DNA of 64,000 bases from CAVONV01 sp963697355 (GTDB taxonomy: Bacteria > Acidobacteriota > Vicinamibacteria > Marinacidobacterales > DATDRI01). The position numbers and the translations under genes are program-made. Numbering within the stretch: position 1 is the stretch's first letter; the number at the start of each line of letters is the position of its first letter. Positions 43,281-51,864 of the stretch are shown in pieces. The stretch is from NCBI GenBank assembly GCA_963697355.1, contig CAVONV010000008.1, positions 186,001 through 250,000 of the forward strand. The letters run 5' to 3'. Below the pieces are notes generated by a model. The model was given only the letters and a program-made list of their open reading frames with translations, made no database searches and had not been told where the DNA came from.

Positions 43281-43674
43281 TCCACTCTCCTCGCTCGAGA
43301 CAAGAAACTGCAGGATAGAGAATTCGCGTTCGTCCCGCAAGTCATGTTGTGCGTTCAACGTTTGGTAACGCGTATGGCGGAGACCTCTCCGTCTATATTT
43401 CTATTTCTATTGGTGTACTCGTATCCTCGAATTTTGGGCCAGCTACCATTCGAAGGCCTCCGTAACGCATGTTGGGGACGACAATTTGCCTCACTTTTTT
43501 GTTGAGGCGAACCCAAAGTACGTCAGGATGTGAACGATGTCGTCACTCTCACGAATCGGGAGGTAACGGAAGGGAAAGGGATTGTGTCGAGGCACTTCGA
43601 CCGGCACACATGAATGTCGGGCGCATGAATTTACTATTATAATCGGCTCTCGAATCACAATAAGGAGACCGACC
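43281..43674. other. Divergent intergenic region between ltrA and the peptide-binding protein
   Basis: About 390 bases between two divergent genes. A -10-like TATAAT lies at 43638-43643, about 30 nt before the peptide-binding gene, with no good -35; AAGGAGA follows at 43661. The middle is AT-rich with short frames only. Confidence 0.45.
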
Positions 43675-45234
43675 ATGATGAGACGATGGATCCTATTGGC
43701 CGCTGTGGCCATCACCGCGTGTGCGAGTCCCGAGACGACCACCGAGCCTCCCAGCAACGAGGACACCCTCGTCTGGGCGGCGACACTCGACTGCGATCGC
43801 CTCAATCCCGTTGTCAACGAATGGAACGAAGCCAGCGCGCTCATCGTGTCGAGGCTCATCACTATCAACCTTTCGGGACAGATCGAAGGGGACCTGGCGG
43901 ACCACTGGGAGGTCTCGGAAGACCATCAGACGCATACGTTTGGGCTCCGGTCCGGTGTAACCTGGCACGATGGACGGTCCTTTACGAGTGATGACGTTGT
44001 CTTCACCTTCGACGAGATCATGAAACCGAATGCGCGGTCCGATAAGCGTCTCAACCTGGGACCAATTGAATCTTACGAGGCCCCCGATCCCCAGACTTTC
44101 GTGATCCACTTGAGCTCACCACACACGTCTTTGACCACGCCCCTGGCGGACCTCGGCATCTTGCCCCGACATGTCTTCGAAGACGGCAGCTTCGATGACG
44201 ATACGGTGTTCGACTCGAGTCCCATCGGGACAGGCCCCTTTCGTTTCGTGAGTCGAGAAAACGGCGAAGTGGTTTTTGAGGCAAACGAAAACTACTTTCG
44301 GGGCGCGCCGAAGATATCGCGACTCGTGGTCCGTCCGATCACGAACGACGACGCGCGCGCCGAAGCGGTACTGTCGGGAACCATCGACATCGCTCAGGTC
44401 ACGCCCAATCACGTGTCCCTCCTCGCCCAGAGTCCATCACTCGAAATCCACCGCTTTCGCACCGGCGTGTGGCGGAGCATGGTGATGAACGTGAGTCGTC
44501 CTATCCTGCAGGACGCCAGGGTACGACACGCCATCTCACTTGGCCTCGACCGAGAAGCCATGGTGGAACAAGGTCTCAACGGAATGGGACAGGCGGCCTA
44601 CTGGGCGGTGCCACCGGCAAACTGGGCCTACCCTCATGACGCTCCGACGCCCGGTCGCGACGTCGAAAAGGCCGCGGCGCTTTTGGACGAAGCGGGATGG
44701 AAGGCCGGCGCGGACGGTAAACGCTCTCGTGAGGGCCAACCTCTTGAGATGACCATCATTTCGCTTCAAGATGAGATCTTCCGCCGGACCGCGGGAGAAA
44801 TTGCCCATAAGAATCTCGAAGAGATCGGCTTCGTCGTCGAGCTCAACAAAGTCGATCGCGAAACCTACGGTCAACTCGGCAGCGACCTCGGTCCCGACAA
44901 CGATGCACTCATCGCCGGTTGGTCAGCGCTGACCGATCCGGGCGACAATTTGACCAAAAAATACCGTACCGGCGGCAGCCAAAACGGCATGGGCTACTCC
45001 AATCCCGAGCTCGATGAGATTTTGGACCGGGCCGTTGCCGAACTCGACCGGGACAAAGCCCGAAAGATCTACCTACAGGCCCTCGAGATCATCACCGAAG
45101 AAGCCAGCAACATTCCTCTAGCTTATCCCGACTATGTCTTCGTCACCCGAAAGAGCGTGACCGGCGTGGGCGATTTCATTTTGGACAACTTCTACGAGTT
45201 CACGCGTTTTGCTTATTTATTTGGGAAGGAGTGA
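43675..45234 (+). CDS. ABC transporter substrate-binding lipoprotein, family 5 (peptide/nickel type)
   Basis: 519 residues from ATG 43675 (TAAGGAGA upstream; the second ATG at 43678 is possible). The signal ends in the lipobox ITAC (MMRRWILLAAVAITAC), so it is anchored to a membrane. The family 5 pattern is clear: DTLVWAATLDCDRLNPV, IEGDLADHWEVSEDHQTHTF, RSGVTWHDGRSFTSDDVVF, SSPIGTGPFRFVSRE and late GMGYSNPELDEILDRAVAEL. Such proteins deliver oligopeptides, nickel or glycosides to an ABC importer. No permease or ATPase gene lies next to it, so it is an orphan component. Confidence 0.9.
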   Translation: MMRRWILLAAVAITACASPETTTEPPSNEDTLVWAATLDCDRLNPVVNEWNEASALIVSRLITINLSGQIEGDLADHWEVSEDHQTHTFGLRSGVTWHDGRSFTSDDVVFTFDEIMKPNARSDKRLNLGPIESYEAPDPQTFVIHLSSPHTSLTTPLADLGILPRHVFEDGSFDDDTVFDSSPIGTGPFRFVSRENGEVVFEANENYFRGAPKISRLVVRPITNDDARAEAVLSGTIDIAQVTPNHVSLLAQSPSLEIHRFRTGVWRSMVMNVSRPILQDARVRHAISLGLDREAMVEQGLNGMGQAAYWAVPPANWAYPHDAPTPGRDVEKAAALLDEAGWKAGADGKRSREGQPLEMTIISLQDEIFRRTAGEIAHKNLEEIGFVVELNKVDRETYGQLGSDLGPDNDALIAGWSALTDPGDNLTKKYRTGGSQNGMGYSNPELDEILDRAVAELDRDKARKIYLQALEIITEEASNIPLAYPDYVFVTRKSVTGVGDFILDNFYEFTRFAYLFGKE

Positions 45235-45517
45235 TGGATCGGATCAGACGGCTTCGATCCGGAGGCGTTCCGCCCCGGTGGAGAGCCTGGATTGGCCGCC
45301 TCGTCCCGGGACGATCTGGTGCGCTTCAACCGGGCTTCAGCAAAAACGCATAGTGGGATCTGACGTGACCGGGCCGTGAGGAAGCGGAGGACGGAGGTCG
45401 ACGCCCAGTTGGGCTGGATCGTCCGAATCGGGCAATGAAAAGGGGTGCCGACTCCTCTCACCCGAGCCGTCATCGGTCAGACACACCAGATCGAGACAGG
45501 GGCTCGGTCGTTGGATC

Positions 45518-45966
45518 GTGAAAACATGGCGGGTGATACTCGATGTGAACCTGAACGGTGTCTTCAACGTCTCCCAGGCGGCTGTACCAGGGATGAAAGC
45601 GGCGGCGCGGGGTCGGATCATCAACATCTCTTCGGGAGCCGGGCTCCGGGTTAGTCTGACGGGGATTCAGTCCTATGCATCCGCCAAAGCGGGCCTCATC
45701 GGCCTGACCCGACGGCTGGCCCACGAGCTGGGGCCAAACGGGGGATTACTGTAAACTGCGTGGCCCCCGGGTTTGTACGATGTAATCCCACGACGGAGAA
45801 GCAGTGGGAGGCGTACGGCGAGGAGGGCCAACAGCGACTGGTGGCGTCCATCGCCACCCGGCGGCTGGGGAAGCCTGAAGATATCGCTCACGCTGTGACG
45901 TTCCTGGCTTCGGACTACGCCTCCTGGATCACCGGACAGACTCTCGCCGTTGACGGAGGGCGCTGA
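45518..45966 (+). pseudogene. SDR-family oxidoreductase, 5' truncated and frameshifted
   Basis: The frame starts within the domain: KTWRVILDVNLNGVFNVSQA, RIINISSGAGLRVSLTGIQ (catalytic Ser), SYASAKAGLIGLTRRLAHEL (Y-x-x-x-K intact), then stops. After a G5 run (45740-45744) it resumes one frame over as ITVNCVAPGFVRCNPTTEKQ and ends SWITGQTLAVDGG. The Rossmann cofactor motif and first third are missing. An extra G would repair the shift but not the truncation, so this is a true pseudogene. Confidence 0.8.
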
Positions 45967-46010
45967 TCGAGGGGGTTTGGTCCAAAGGCTCGCAGCCGTG
46001 GAGAACCCAT

Positions 46011-46229
46011 ATGATCGAAACCGAAACCACTAAAGCTGCAAAAAGACTCTTCCCCTTGATGTGTCTTCTCCTTGTCTCATGCTCACAAGGTCCACAAGAA
46101 CAAATAGGGAGCAGGGACCAGGCGCTAGGGGAAACGCCGCAACTCGCGGCCGGTGCGATCGACGATTACTTACGCTATAAGATGCGGAAGCTGGGAATCC
46201 CGTTCAGAAAATACCAACGGCTGCGGTGA
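46011..46229 (+). pseudogene. Orphan lipoprotein leader, paralogous to the fucosidase leader
   Basis: 72 codons. The first 30 residues (IETETTKAAKRLFPLMCLLL then VSCSQGPQEQIG) nearly repeat the leader of the GH29 pseudogene at 34238 (ETTRAARILFPLVCLLLVSC). After the lipobox the sequence (AAGAIDDYLRYKMRKLGIPF) is unrelated and stops. It may be a small lipoprotein, but more likely the start of a lost hydrolase gene whose leader was duplicated. Confidence 0.5.
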
Positions 46230-46452
46230 ATCTTCAGCGTGGGGAGGTTGAGCTAGCGTTGACCCACCGCTTGGAGCTCGCCGGAGCAGCTTCGCGAAGG
46301 GTGGCACTCATGATGATACGTGGCACCCAAAATCCGTCCGCAGGAGAGGACGCCCCGCCCGCGGGCGAGGACGCTCGGAGCGCACCTCGTCCCGGTCCTG
46401 CTGTTCGAAAGGGGCAATAGCCTCGGCACGGTTCTTGCTATTTTCCTGAAGC
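46230..46452. other. Short intergenic region
   Basis: No recognisable gene. Frames are short and arginine-rich. No clear promoter or ribosome-binding site for the VWD-domain gene was seen beyond CCTGAAGC directly before ATG 46453. Confidence 0.4.
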
Positions 46453-47394
46453 ATGATGATGAAACAACGCCTCGTATGTGCCACACTTCCCCTGCTCGCG
46501 CTCGTCATTGCCGCCGGCCCCGTCCGTGCGATGGAGGGTCGAGCGTGGGGAGACATCCACGTCCAGACCTTGGACGGCGCGACCTACGAATTCCAGTCGG
46601 CCGGTGAGTACGTAGCGAGTCGCTCGACGGCTGGGGATCTCGAGGTCCAGCTCCGCCTCGAGTCGACGGGTTTCTCGAACTACGTGTCGATTGCCACCGC
46701 GGTGGCCGTGCTGGTCGACACGAGTCGAGCCTCGGTGGCCCTGAGGCGAGAGCCGATGCTCTCCGTCGAAGGACAGCCGGTGACGCTGTCGCCCGGCAGC
46801 AGCCTCAATCTACCTGAAGGGGGGCGGATCGAGCGCTCGAAGAACGGGTACGAATTCTTCTGGAGCGACGGCTCGATTTTGTTCATCGACGTACGCAAGG
46901 GGCACCTCAATGCCTTCTTGAGGCCTGCCTTGACCCGTCGGAGCACGCTCTCGGGCCTTTTCGGCAACTTCAACGGGAATGCCATGGACGACGTCGACGC
47001 CGCGACTGCCATCGGCGCCCTCGGCTCGGGGACTGACTCGGCTCTGCACGCTGGCCTCACCGAGCTGGCACGGAGCCTGTTGCTCGACGACGACAACGGC
47101 TGGCTCGTGTCTCAGCAGACGTCTCTCTTCGAGTACGCGCCGGGGCAGAGCACGCGGACGTTCCGGAGGCCGACGCCGAAAAGAGAAGCCAGCGTGGACG
47201 GCCTTCCCGTCAGCTGGCGGCGACAAGCGCGAACGGCGTGCGAGAAAGCTGGCGTCACCGATCGTGATCTGCTGGAGGCATGCATCGTCGATGTCGGCTA
47301 CACGCGTGACGAGAGCTTCGCCGAAACCGCCGCGGCCGTTCAGGCGCGAAACGACCCCAACTGGGTGACCGACATGGACAGGCGCCGCCGGTAG
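46453..47394 (+). CDS. Secreted protein with a von Willebrand factor type D-like domain
   Basis: 313 residues. Signal peptide KQRLVCATLPLLALVIAAGP with cleavage likely after VRA. The mature N-terminus begins AWGDIHVQTLDGATYEFQSA, continues GEYVASRSTAGDLEVQLRLE, then LSGLFGNFNGNAMDDVDAAT. G-D-P/I-H-x-x-T-x-D-G-x-x-Y-x-F plus G-L-C/F-G-N-x-N-G is the VWD core. The C-terminal part (ARTACEKAGVTDRDLLEACI, VDVGYTRDESFAETAAAV) resembles the C8-like segment that follows VWD domains, with few cysteines. VWD domains mediate extracellular assembly in animals; bacterial roles are not known. The preceding ATGs make the exact start uncertain by one or two codons. Confidence 0.8.
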   Translation: MMMKQRLVCATLPLLALVIAAGPVRAMEGRAWGDIHVQTLDGATYEFQSAGEYVASRSTAGDLEVQLRLESTGFSNYVSIATAVAVLVDTSRASVALRREPMLSVEGQPVTLSPGSSLNLPEGGRIERSKNGYEFFWSDGSILFIDVRKGHLNAFLRPALTRRSTLSGLFGNFNGNAMDDVDAATAIGALGSGTDSALHAGLTELARSLLLDDDNGWLVSQQTSLFEYAPGQSTRTFRRPTPKREASVDGLPVSWRRQARTACEKAGVTDRDLLEACIVDVGYTRDESFAETAAAVQARNDPNWVTDMDRRRR

Positions 47395-47428
47395 CTGATC
47401 TGGCCCCAGAGCGGCCTTTGTGAGCGGA

Positions 47429-47656
47429 CTAACGAAAACAACTTTTGCTTGCCGTCAGTTCCCAGGTGTCGCGGGTCGTTTTGTAGCGGAGCAGGTAGAT
47501 CTTATCGTTTCCTCCCTTCACCCTGAAGTAACGATATTCGGGCTCGAGCCAGCGGTCCACGACTTCGGCTACTTCCACGCGAAGGTCTCCAATCTCGAAT
47601 CGTCGAGGCGCTTCCTCGCCCCGATGGCCCGCGTAGCATTCGACTCGAATCGGCAT
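47429..47656 (-). CDS. Small conserved hypothetical protein (DUF6504-like)
   Basis: 75 residues starting MPIRVECYAGHRGEEAPRRF, then EVAEVVDRWLEPEYRYFRVK and GGNDKIYLLRYKTTRDTWEL. The pattern of a beta-rich domain with Y-x-Y-F-x-V-x-G-x-x-x-x-x-Y-x-L-R-Y-x-x-x-x-x-x-W-E-L recurs in many bacteria as a small protein of unknown function. AAAGAGA precedes the start. It stands alone between two unrelated genes. Confidence 0.6.
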   Translation of the reverse strand: MPIRVECYAGHRGEEAPRRFEIGDLRVEVAEVVDRWLEPEYRYFRVKGGNDKIYLLRYKTTRDTWELTASKSCFR

Positions 47657-47734
47657 TCCGATGTCTCTTTCCAGAGCATCTTAGCATGATGGTTAGTAGG
47701 ACTTGCTCGTGGTCCGCGAAAACCTGGAAGACAA

Positions 47735-48889
47735 CTAGAGCGCGTTGGAAAGAATTTCCGTCAATTCTTCCGTGGTGAGCTGGATCGGATTCGCCTTCAT
47801 GCTGCTGGCGCGGGATGCTTTTTGTACAATGGCCGAAACATCGTCTGGACGAAGACCATACGCCGCCAAGGTGGGAATGCCAAGTTCCTCACAGGTGCGA
47901 AACGCCCATTCGATGCCGTCTTCAGTCCGGGCGTTGTCGCTTCCGGTCAATAGGCGCGCGACCGTTTGATAACGTTTGAGCTTGTCGGAATCCTCACCGC
48001 GTTCGCGCAACGCTTGGATGTTGCCTCGCATGCCGTGAGGTAGGATCGCCGCACACACGGCGCCGTGAGGTGCCGTGAACATACCGCCCACCGGCGCTGC
48101 GAACCCGTGCACCACTCCGAGCCCGGCGTTCGCCAGCGACAATCCGCCCATGAGACTCGCCATCGCCATGTCGTTTCGTGCCTCGGCGTCACTGCCATCT
48201 TCATAGGCACGTTTCAACGAACGCGCAGCGCGGCGAATTCCTTCCAAGCAGTAGAGATCGGTCAAGGCGTTGGAACGAGACGAGACGTAGGGTTCGATCA
48301 GCTGCGTGAGGGCATCGAGTCCCGTGGTTGCCGTCACTGCCGGCGGGACGTCTACGGTTAGTTCCGGATCGACGACCGCCAAGTCGGGAAGCATCAGCGG
48401 GCTGCGAAGGCTGGCCTTGACGCCATGCTCCGGCGAGCCCAGTACGGCGTTCCGCGTAACTTCTGAGCCGGTACCGGCCGTAGTCGGTACCGCAATGAAG
48501 GGCGCTGGCGAACGCTCGAGCTTCCGTCCCTCTCCAATCACTTCCATGTAATCGAGCGGATCCCCAGCGTTGCCGATGAGTGCCGCAATGGCCTTGCCGG
48601 CATCAACCGCGCTGCCCCCGCCCACGCTCACGACGACGTCGCAACGTTCGGTGCGGGCCAGCTCGGCGCCTTCACGCGCTGTCTGTATCGTCGGCTCACC
48701 CGTGACAGAAAACGGCACATAGCGTATACCTAAGGCATCCAATTCCTCTGTGACGGTCGCCGCCCGCGCTTTGGAGTGGCCGGTCACCAGTAAGGCACAC
48801 GTTCCCATCGACCGCGCTGCGGGTGCTACCTCCCGGACCGTGCCTGGACCGAAGACAATCCTGCTTGCCGTGGCGAGCTCGAACCGCAT
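47735..48889 (-). CDS. Iron-containing alcohol dehydrogenase
   Basis: 384 residues from ATG 48889 (AGGGG upstream; the longer frame overlaps the previous gene). Group III alcohol dehydrogenase: GPGTVREVAP near the N-terminus, NAD(P)-binding VVSVGGGSAVDAGKAIAALI (about 85-105), AVPTTAGTGSEVTRNAVL and the metal-binding region with Asp/His in GLDALTQLIEPY, NAGLGVVHGFAAPVGGMFTA and PHGAVCAAILPHGM. It oxidises an alcohol or reduces an aldehyde or ketone such as maleylacetate or lactaldehyde. It starts 10 nt after an ABM-domain gene and forms a two-gene operon with it. Confidence 0.92.
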   Translation of the reverse strand: MRFELATASRIVFGPGTVREVAPAARSMGTCALLVTGHSKARAATVTEELDALGIRYVPFSVTGEPTIQTAREGAELARTERCDVVVSVGGGSAVDAGKAIAALIGNAGDPLDYMEVIGEGRKLERSPAPFIAVPTTAGTGSEVTRNAVLGSPEHGVKASLRSPLMLPDLAVVDPELTVDVPPAVTATTGLDALTQLIEPYVSSRSNALTDLYCLEGIRRAARSLKRAYEDGSDAEARNDMAMASLMGGLSLANAGLGVVHGFAAPVGGMFTAPHGAVCAAILPHGMRGNIQALRERGEDSDKLKRYQTVARLLTGSDNARTEDGIEWAFRTCEELGIPTLAAYGLRPDDVSAIVQKASRASSMKANPIQLTTEELTEILSNAL

Positions 48890-48899
48890 CGTTAACCCC

Positions 48900-49205
48900 T
48901 CACCAGCCCTCGTCGTCGGGAAAGGCATTGGTGAACTTCACCGCTTGTCGCGGCTCGGCCATCATGTCCGCGACGGTGTCCCGCCACTTTCTATAGTGGG
49001 CAGTCTCCTTGTGCCGGGCCGGATCGTCGGCCGTCCGATAAACCTCGACCAATATGAAGCGGGTCGGGTCATCGTTTTGTTGAATCACGTCGAACCGGGC
49101 GACTCCCGACTCGTGGATGCTGTTGCTAGCGTTTTCAATACTGGCTTCGCGGAAAGCGCCGACAGAATCCGGTTTCACGTGCACGTGTACATGGACCACC
49201 AGCAT
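48900..49205 (-). CDS. Antibiotic biosynthesis monooxygenase (ABM) domain protein
   Basis: 101 residues, ferredoxin-like dimeric alpha+beta barrel: VVHVHVHVKPDSVGAFREAS, ESGVARFDVIQQNDDPTRFI, LVEVYRTADDPARHKETAHY and the C-terminal KFTNAF. GGAGG precedes the start. Members include LsrG and small quinone or aldehyde monooxygenases. The close pairing with an iron alcohol dehydrogenase recurs in other bacteria and suggests they act on the same small metabolite. No cofactor-binding residues can be assigned. Confidence 0.85.
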   Translation of the reverse strand: MLVVHVHVHVKPDSVGAFREASIENASNSIHESGVARFDVIQQNDDPTRFILVEVYRTADDPARHKETAHYRKWRDTVADMMAEPRQAVKFTNAFPDDEGW

Positions 49206-49368
49206 GATTCCAACCTCCGGCCTTATTATTGTCGCAAAACAGTCGAATATTCGAGCCCTGGGATGACCATGTTAAGAATGAGACTGATATGTACGGTGAG
49301 TGACCAACGGTAGCCGCAGCCTGTTTAGTATCCAGCCCAGGTCAAATGAACGTGCGGAGCTTTTCGCC

Positions 49369-49650
49369 ATGACCCAAGAGCGTGCCCGAGCTGGCGAAAA
49401 ATGGATAGAAGGGCTTGCGGGCGACATTCTGCAAAAGACCGTAGCCGAGATTAGCGACCCCGCTCACTTGTGGAAGAATCGGCATAAAACCAAGGGGCCG
49501 AGACAACGCGACGAATTCACGGGGGGCCTTTCCACCGAGGACAAGGACGCCCTCTACCTTCAAGTCAACCGCAAGATATACGCCAACCGGGCGGACGAGC
49601 CGATTCCCGCCCTCCGCAACAAAACGCCTTCGGGAAGCGATCCGCAGTAA
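49369..49650 (+). CDS. Hypothetical protein
   Basis: About 93 residues from ATG 49369 (a GTG at 49300 would extend it by 23). The sequence is hydrophilic and helical: TQERARAGEKWIEGLAGDIL, AEISDPAHLWKNRHKTKGPR, then EDKDALYLQVNRKIYANRAD. No signal peptide, membrane segment or known motif. Composition and codon use look like a real gene, but no ribosome-binding site is evident. Confidence 0.4.
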   Translation: MTQERARAGEKWIEGLAGDILQKTVAEISDPAHLWKNRHKTKGPRQRDEFTGGLSTEDKDALYLQVNRKIYANRADEPIPALRNKTPSGSDPQ

Positions 49651-49703
49651 ACCTGTTCGGCCTGGATCTGCTCTACTGATCGTGTCTCTCCCGAACGTAA
49701 TCT

Positions 49704-49970
49704 TCAAACGATACCAGCGAGCAGAACACCTCGATCCGAATTCCATAGCTTCCAGAGATCCCCCTCTCGGGCCACTTCCACCTCCTGCTCGGACGGATCG
49801 AGAATGTAGACGACGCCCTCACGATAGGTTCGTTCCAGAAGAAGAAGCCTGCGACCGTCCGGCCTCTTGAGCAGTGCCGTCGCGAGCGTTGTCGCATGTC
49901 TGCGATGCTCGATCTCGAGTCCGGCGAGCTCGCCGAGTAGCTGGATGAGGGAATTCGTTGTGGATTCCAT
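49704..49970 (-). CDS. Hypothetical protein, copy 1 of a duplicated pair
   Basis: 88 residues from ATG 49970 (AAGGAGCC 7 nt upstream). It begins with a helical segment (ESTTNSLIQLLGELAGLEIE), then a beta-rich part (RRLLLLERTYREGVVYILDP, EVAREGDLWKLWNSDRGVLL). A second copy at 55282-55548 differs in about a dozen residues. It lies 52 nt after the stop of the larger hypothetical gene at 50023-50733, in the same order as the second copy, so the two genes travel as a unit. Confidence 0.6.
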   Translation of the reverse strand: MESTTNSLIQLLGELAGLEIEHRRHATTLATALLKRPDGRRLLLLERTYREGVVYILDPSEQEVEVAREGDLWKLWNSDRGVLLAGIV

Positions 49971-50022
49971 CACGGGCTCCTTCCCATGCGAGAAGAACTA
50001 TCGGCTCCATGCACCGATCATC

Positions 50023-50733
50023 TCACCTCAATCCATATAGGTAGAGAAGTGCAGCGTAGCCGCTCGGGAGAACCTGCGGAGGTTTCTCCAAGGAGCCGTA
50101 GCGCAAGGCCATCTCGAGAAAGAATCGCGCATGAAAGAATGCTTCGAGAATGGGACGGGCTGCCCTCGTCCAGTGCCTGTTGTCCTCGGACCGAAACTCC
50201 CTTCCCGTCCCCGCCGCCACGATCTCTAGAAACCAAGAATTGAGCTCACTTTCCGGCGAGAGCTTTCGAAGTAAATCCACGATCGCCTTTGTCTTATCCT
50301 GCAAGAAGTACACTTTGTAGCTCTGGTGATAGTAACGATAGACGGGATCCTCGTAGCCCCATTGGTCGTTCGCCTTTGCCAGCAACTCTTCTATGTCCCT
50401 GCGGTAGATGCGAAGGCTTCTCAGCAGCTCGGATTCGGCAGAACTCTTGTCCGTGGTGGGCCGGAGCAGCTCCTCCCCAGAGTTTTCTTCATCGCCCTCG
50501 TATTCGCGGCAGCCCTGATGCTCGAACGTCAGCAGGCCCGCTCGAGGCGACGCCCTGTTGTAGCAGATGCCCCAGTCGTAGCGAAGCTTGCCTTCGAGCG
50601 GGACGAACCACCGACAACCGCAGCTACAGTCAGGCCCCCAGTCATGATCTCGGGATCGCTCCCCCCAAGGCACGAAATCGGAAGGCAGCTTCTTGACAAT
50701 GGCGTGCAGTGCATCGTGTCGGGGGTCGGTCAT
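50023..50733 (-). CDS. Hypothetical protein with an N-terminal Cys-rich module
   Basis: 236 residues from ATG 50733 (GAGGAGG upstream). Residues 1-75 (HDWGPDCSCGCRWFVPLEGK, DWGICYNRASPRAGLLTFEH, QGCREYEGD) contain four or five cysteines and could bind a metal. Residues 90-236 are helical (LLRSLRIYRRDIEELLAKAN, YYHQSYKVYFLQDKTKAIVD, EAFFHARFFLEMALRYGSLE), ending LPSGYAALLYLYGLR. The last 60 residues recur in the truncated copy at 55602-55790. The function is unknown; a metal-binding sensor plus helical domain is a guess. Confidence 0.6.
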   Translation of the reverse strand: MTDPRHDALHAIVKKLPSDFVPWGERSRDHDWGPDCSCGCRWFVPLEGKLRYDWGICYNRASPRAGLLTFEHQGCREYEGDEENSGEELLRPTTDKSSAESELLRSLRIYRRDIEELLAKANDQWGYEDPVYRYYHQSYKVYFLQDKTKAIVDLLRKLSPESELNSWFLEIVAAGTGREFRSEDNRHWTRAARPILEAFFHARFFLEMALRYGSLEKPPQVLPSGYAALLYLYGLR

Positions 50734-50972
50734 GCTCTCGCGCCTCCTCATCGTCGGGAGTCTCTCTCTACTCGTTCAGCACAGTGAAGTCAATCTTAAC
50801 GCTGCAGACCGCGTCCGCGACGAGATTGGAGGAGTTGCTCGCTATACTTCAACAGGTCTCAAGGCAAAGAGGTCTAGCCCGACCTGTCTGTCGTGAGAAA
50901 TCGATGGCTCGGCAGGGCTTGCCGGGGTACGGAACATCCGGCGAAATGAGTCTTATGAAATGGGAAGTGTGA
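50734..50972. other. Short intergenic region
   Basis: About 240 bases between two minus-strand genes. The plus-strand frames here are short and lack motifs. No terminator was recognised after the lipoprotein-like gene at 50973-51335. Confidence 0.4.
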
Positions 50973-51335
50973 TTAATGTTCCCCAAGGTCGAGAGCAACT
51001 CTCTGCGGGTTTCTGGGATTGTACTTCACGTCTAAAACAGCTCCGGGTTGTATCTGGGGGATTGAAAGGACTGAAATGAGGGCTTTGGTCTCTGCCCTGT
51101 ACGGTTCCAGCCCTTCAGCGTGGACTTCAAGGAGAAACCCAACAACTGGATTATCGTTGACCCTAGTTCCTGTTTCCCAAATCTGCAGTACGGTTGCAGT
51201 TGCAGGGAGACCATTTGCTCGGATATCGCGGGCAACATTCTCTCCGGTAAAGGTATCCGTGATCGCTGATACACATCCAAACAAAGAAAAACTGGTCAAC
51301 AAAAACAATGGGAGAACCGTTTCTTTCCGAAACAT
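50973..51335 (-). CDS. Small lipoprotein with a DUF3592-like domain
   Basis: 120 residues after CAGGAGGG. Signal peptide and lipobox: KETVLPLFLLTSFSLFGC. The mature part is a short beta barrel-like domain: GLPATATVLQIWETGTRVND, NPVVGFLLEVHAEGLEPYRA, ISVLSIPQIQPGAVLDVKYN and the final PRNPQRVALDL. The A-x-V-x-x-x-x-x-T-G-x-x-x-N-x-x-P-x-x-x-x-x-x-x-V pattern is typical of DUF3592-like proteins. Its GC content is lower than that of its neighbours. Function unknown. Confidence 0.65.
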   Translation of the reverse strand: MFRKETVLPLFLLTSFSLFGCVSAITDTFTGENVARDIRANGLPATATVLQIWETGTRVNDNPVVGFLLEVHAEGLEPYRAETKALISVLSIPQIQPGAVLDVKYNPRNPQRVALDLGEH

Positions 51336-51429
51336 TGTGCCGCCCTCCTGATTTTTTGCCCGGATAAGATTATGTTAGCAGGAACGATATCCGAAATGAA
51401 AAGGCAATCAGGGAGAAACCGGTGATACC

Positions 51430-51815
51430 TTCGCGAAGGGTTCAGGACGTTGCGTGGCGTCGCCCGGCAGTGCTTGACGGAGAGTCTACTGGTCGGCCTG
51501 ATGGGTGGTGTGGCAGGTCTCGCGCTGGCCATGTGGGCGGCCGACGCTCTGATCCTTCTCGCCCCGCAGCCGCAAATCATGGGGTTCGAACGATCTTCAG
51601 TTTGTGGACCTCGGGCAGATAGGCGTGAACGCAAGCCGTGCTGGTGGGTGGATAGGTTGAGGTATCGCTCGTTCTACCGGTTTGCGCCGGGCTGATGATG
51701 CTATTCAGCATGGCTGAGCTCCAAAGCGCAGAGACCGGTATTGACGAGGATAACCTCCTGACGTTTTCCTACGCTCTGCCGCGTTCGCCCGAATCTACGG
51801 GTCCCCATTCTTCTT
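51430..51815 (+). pseudogene. Middle fragment of an ADOP-family permease
   Basis: Two readable pieces in different frames: CLTESLLVGLMGGVAGLALA with AADALILLAPQPQI (part of the first FtsX unit), and about 120 bases later LMMLFSMAELQSAETGIDED with NLLTFSYALPRSPE (start of the second periplasmic domain). This is the same gene family as 4185-6614, here reduced to about 130 codons with frame changes and no ends. Confidence 0.7.
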
Positions 51816-51826
51816 TTGGTTAAGTC

Positions 51827-51855
51827 TTGCGTTATACACGGACCCCGTGTATTAT
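51827..51855 (+). promoter_or_regulatory. higBA promoter with palindromic operator
   Basis: -35 TTGCGT (51827-51832), 17-nt spacer, -10 TATTAT (51850-51855). A perfect inverted repeat ATACACGG-acc-CCGTGTAT (51834-51852) fills the spacer and touches the -10. HigA antitoxins repress their own promoters at such sites. The toxin start follows at 51865, so the transcript would have almost no leader. Confidence 0.65.
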
Positions 51856-51864
51856 GTAACAAAT

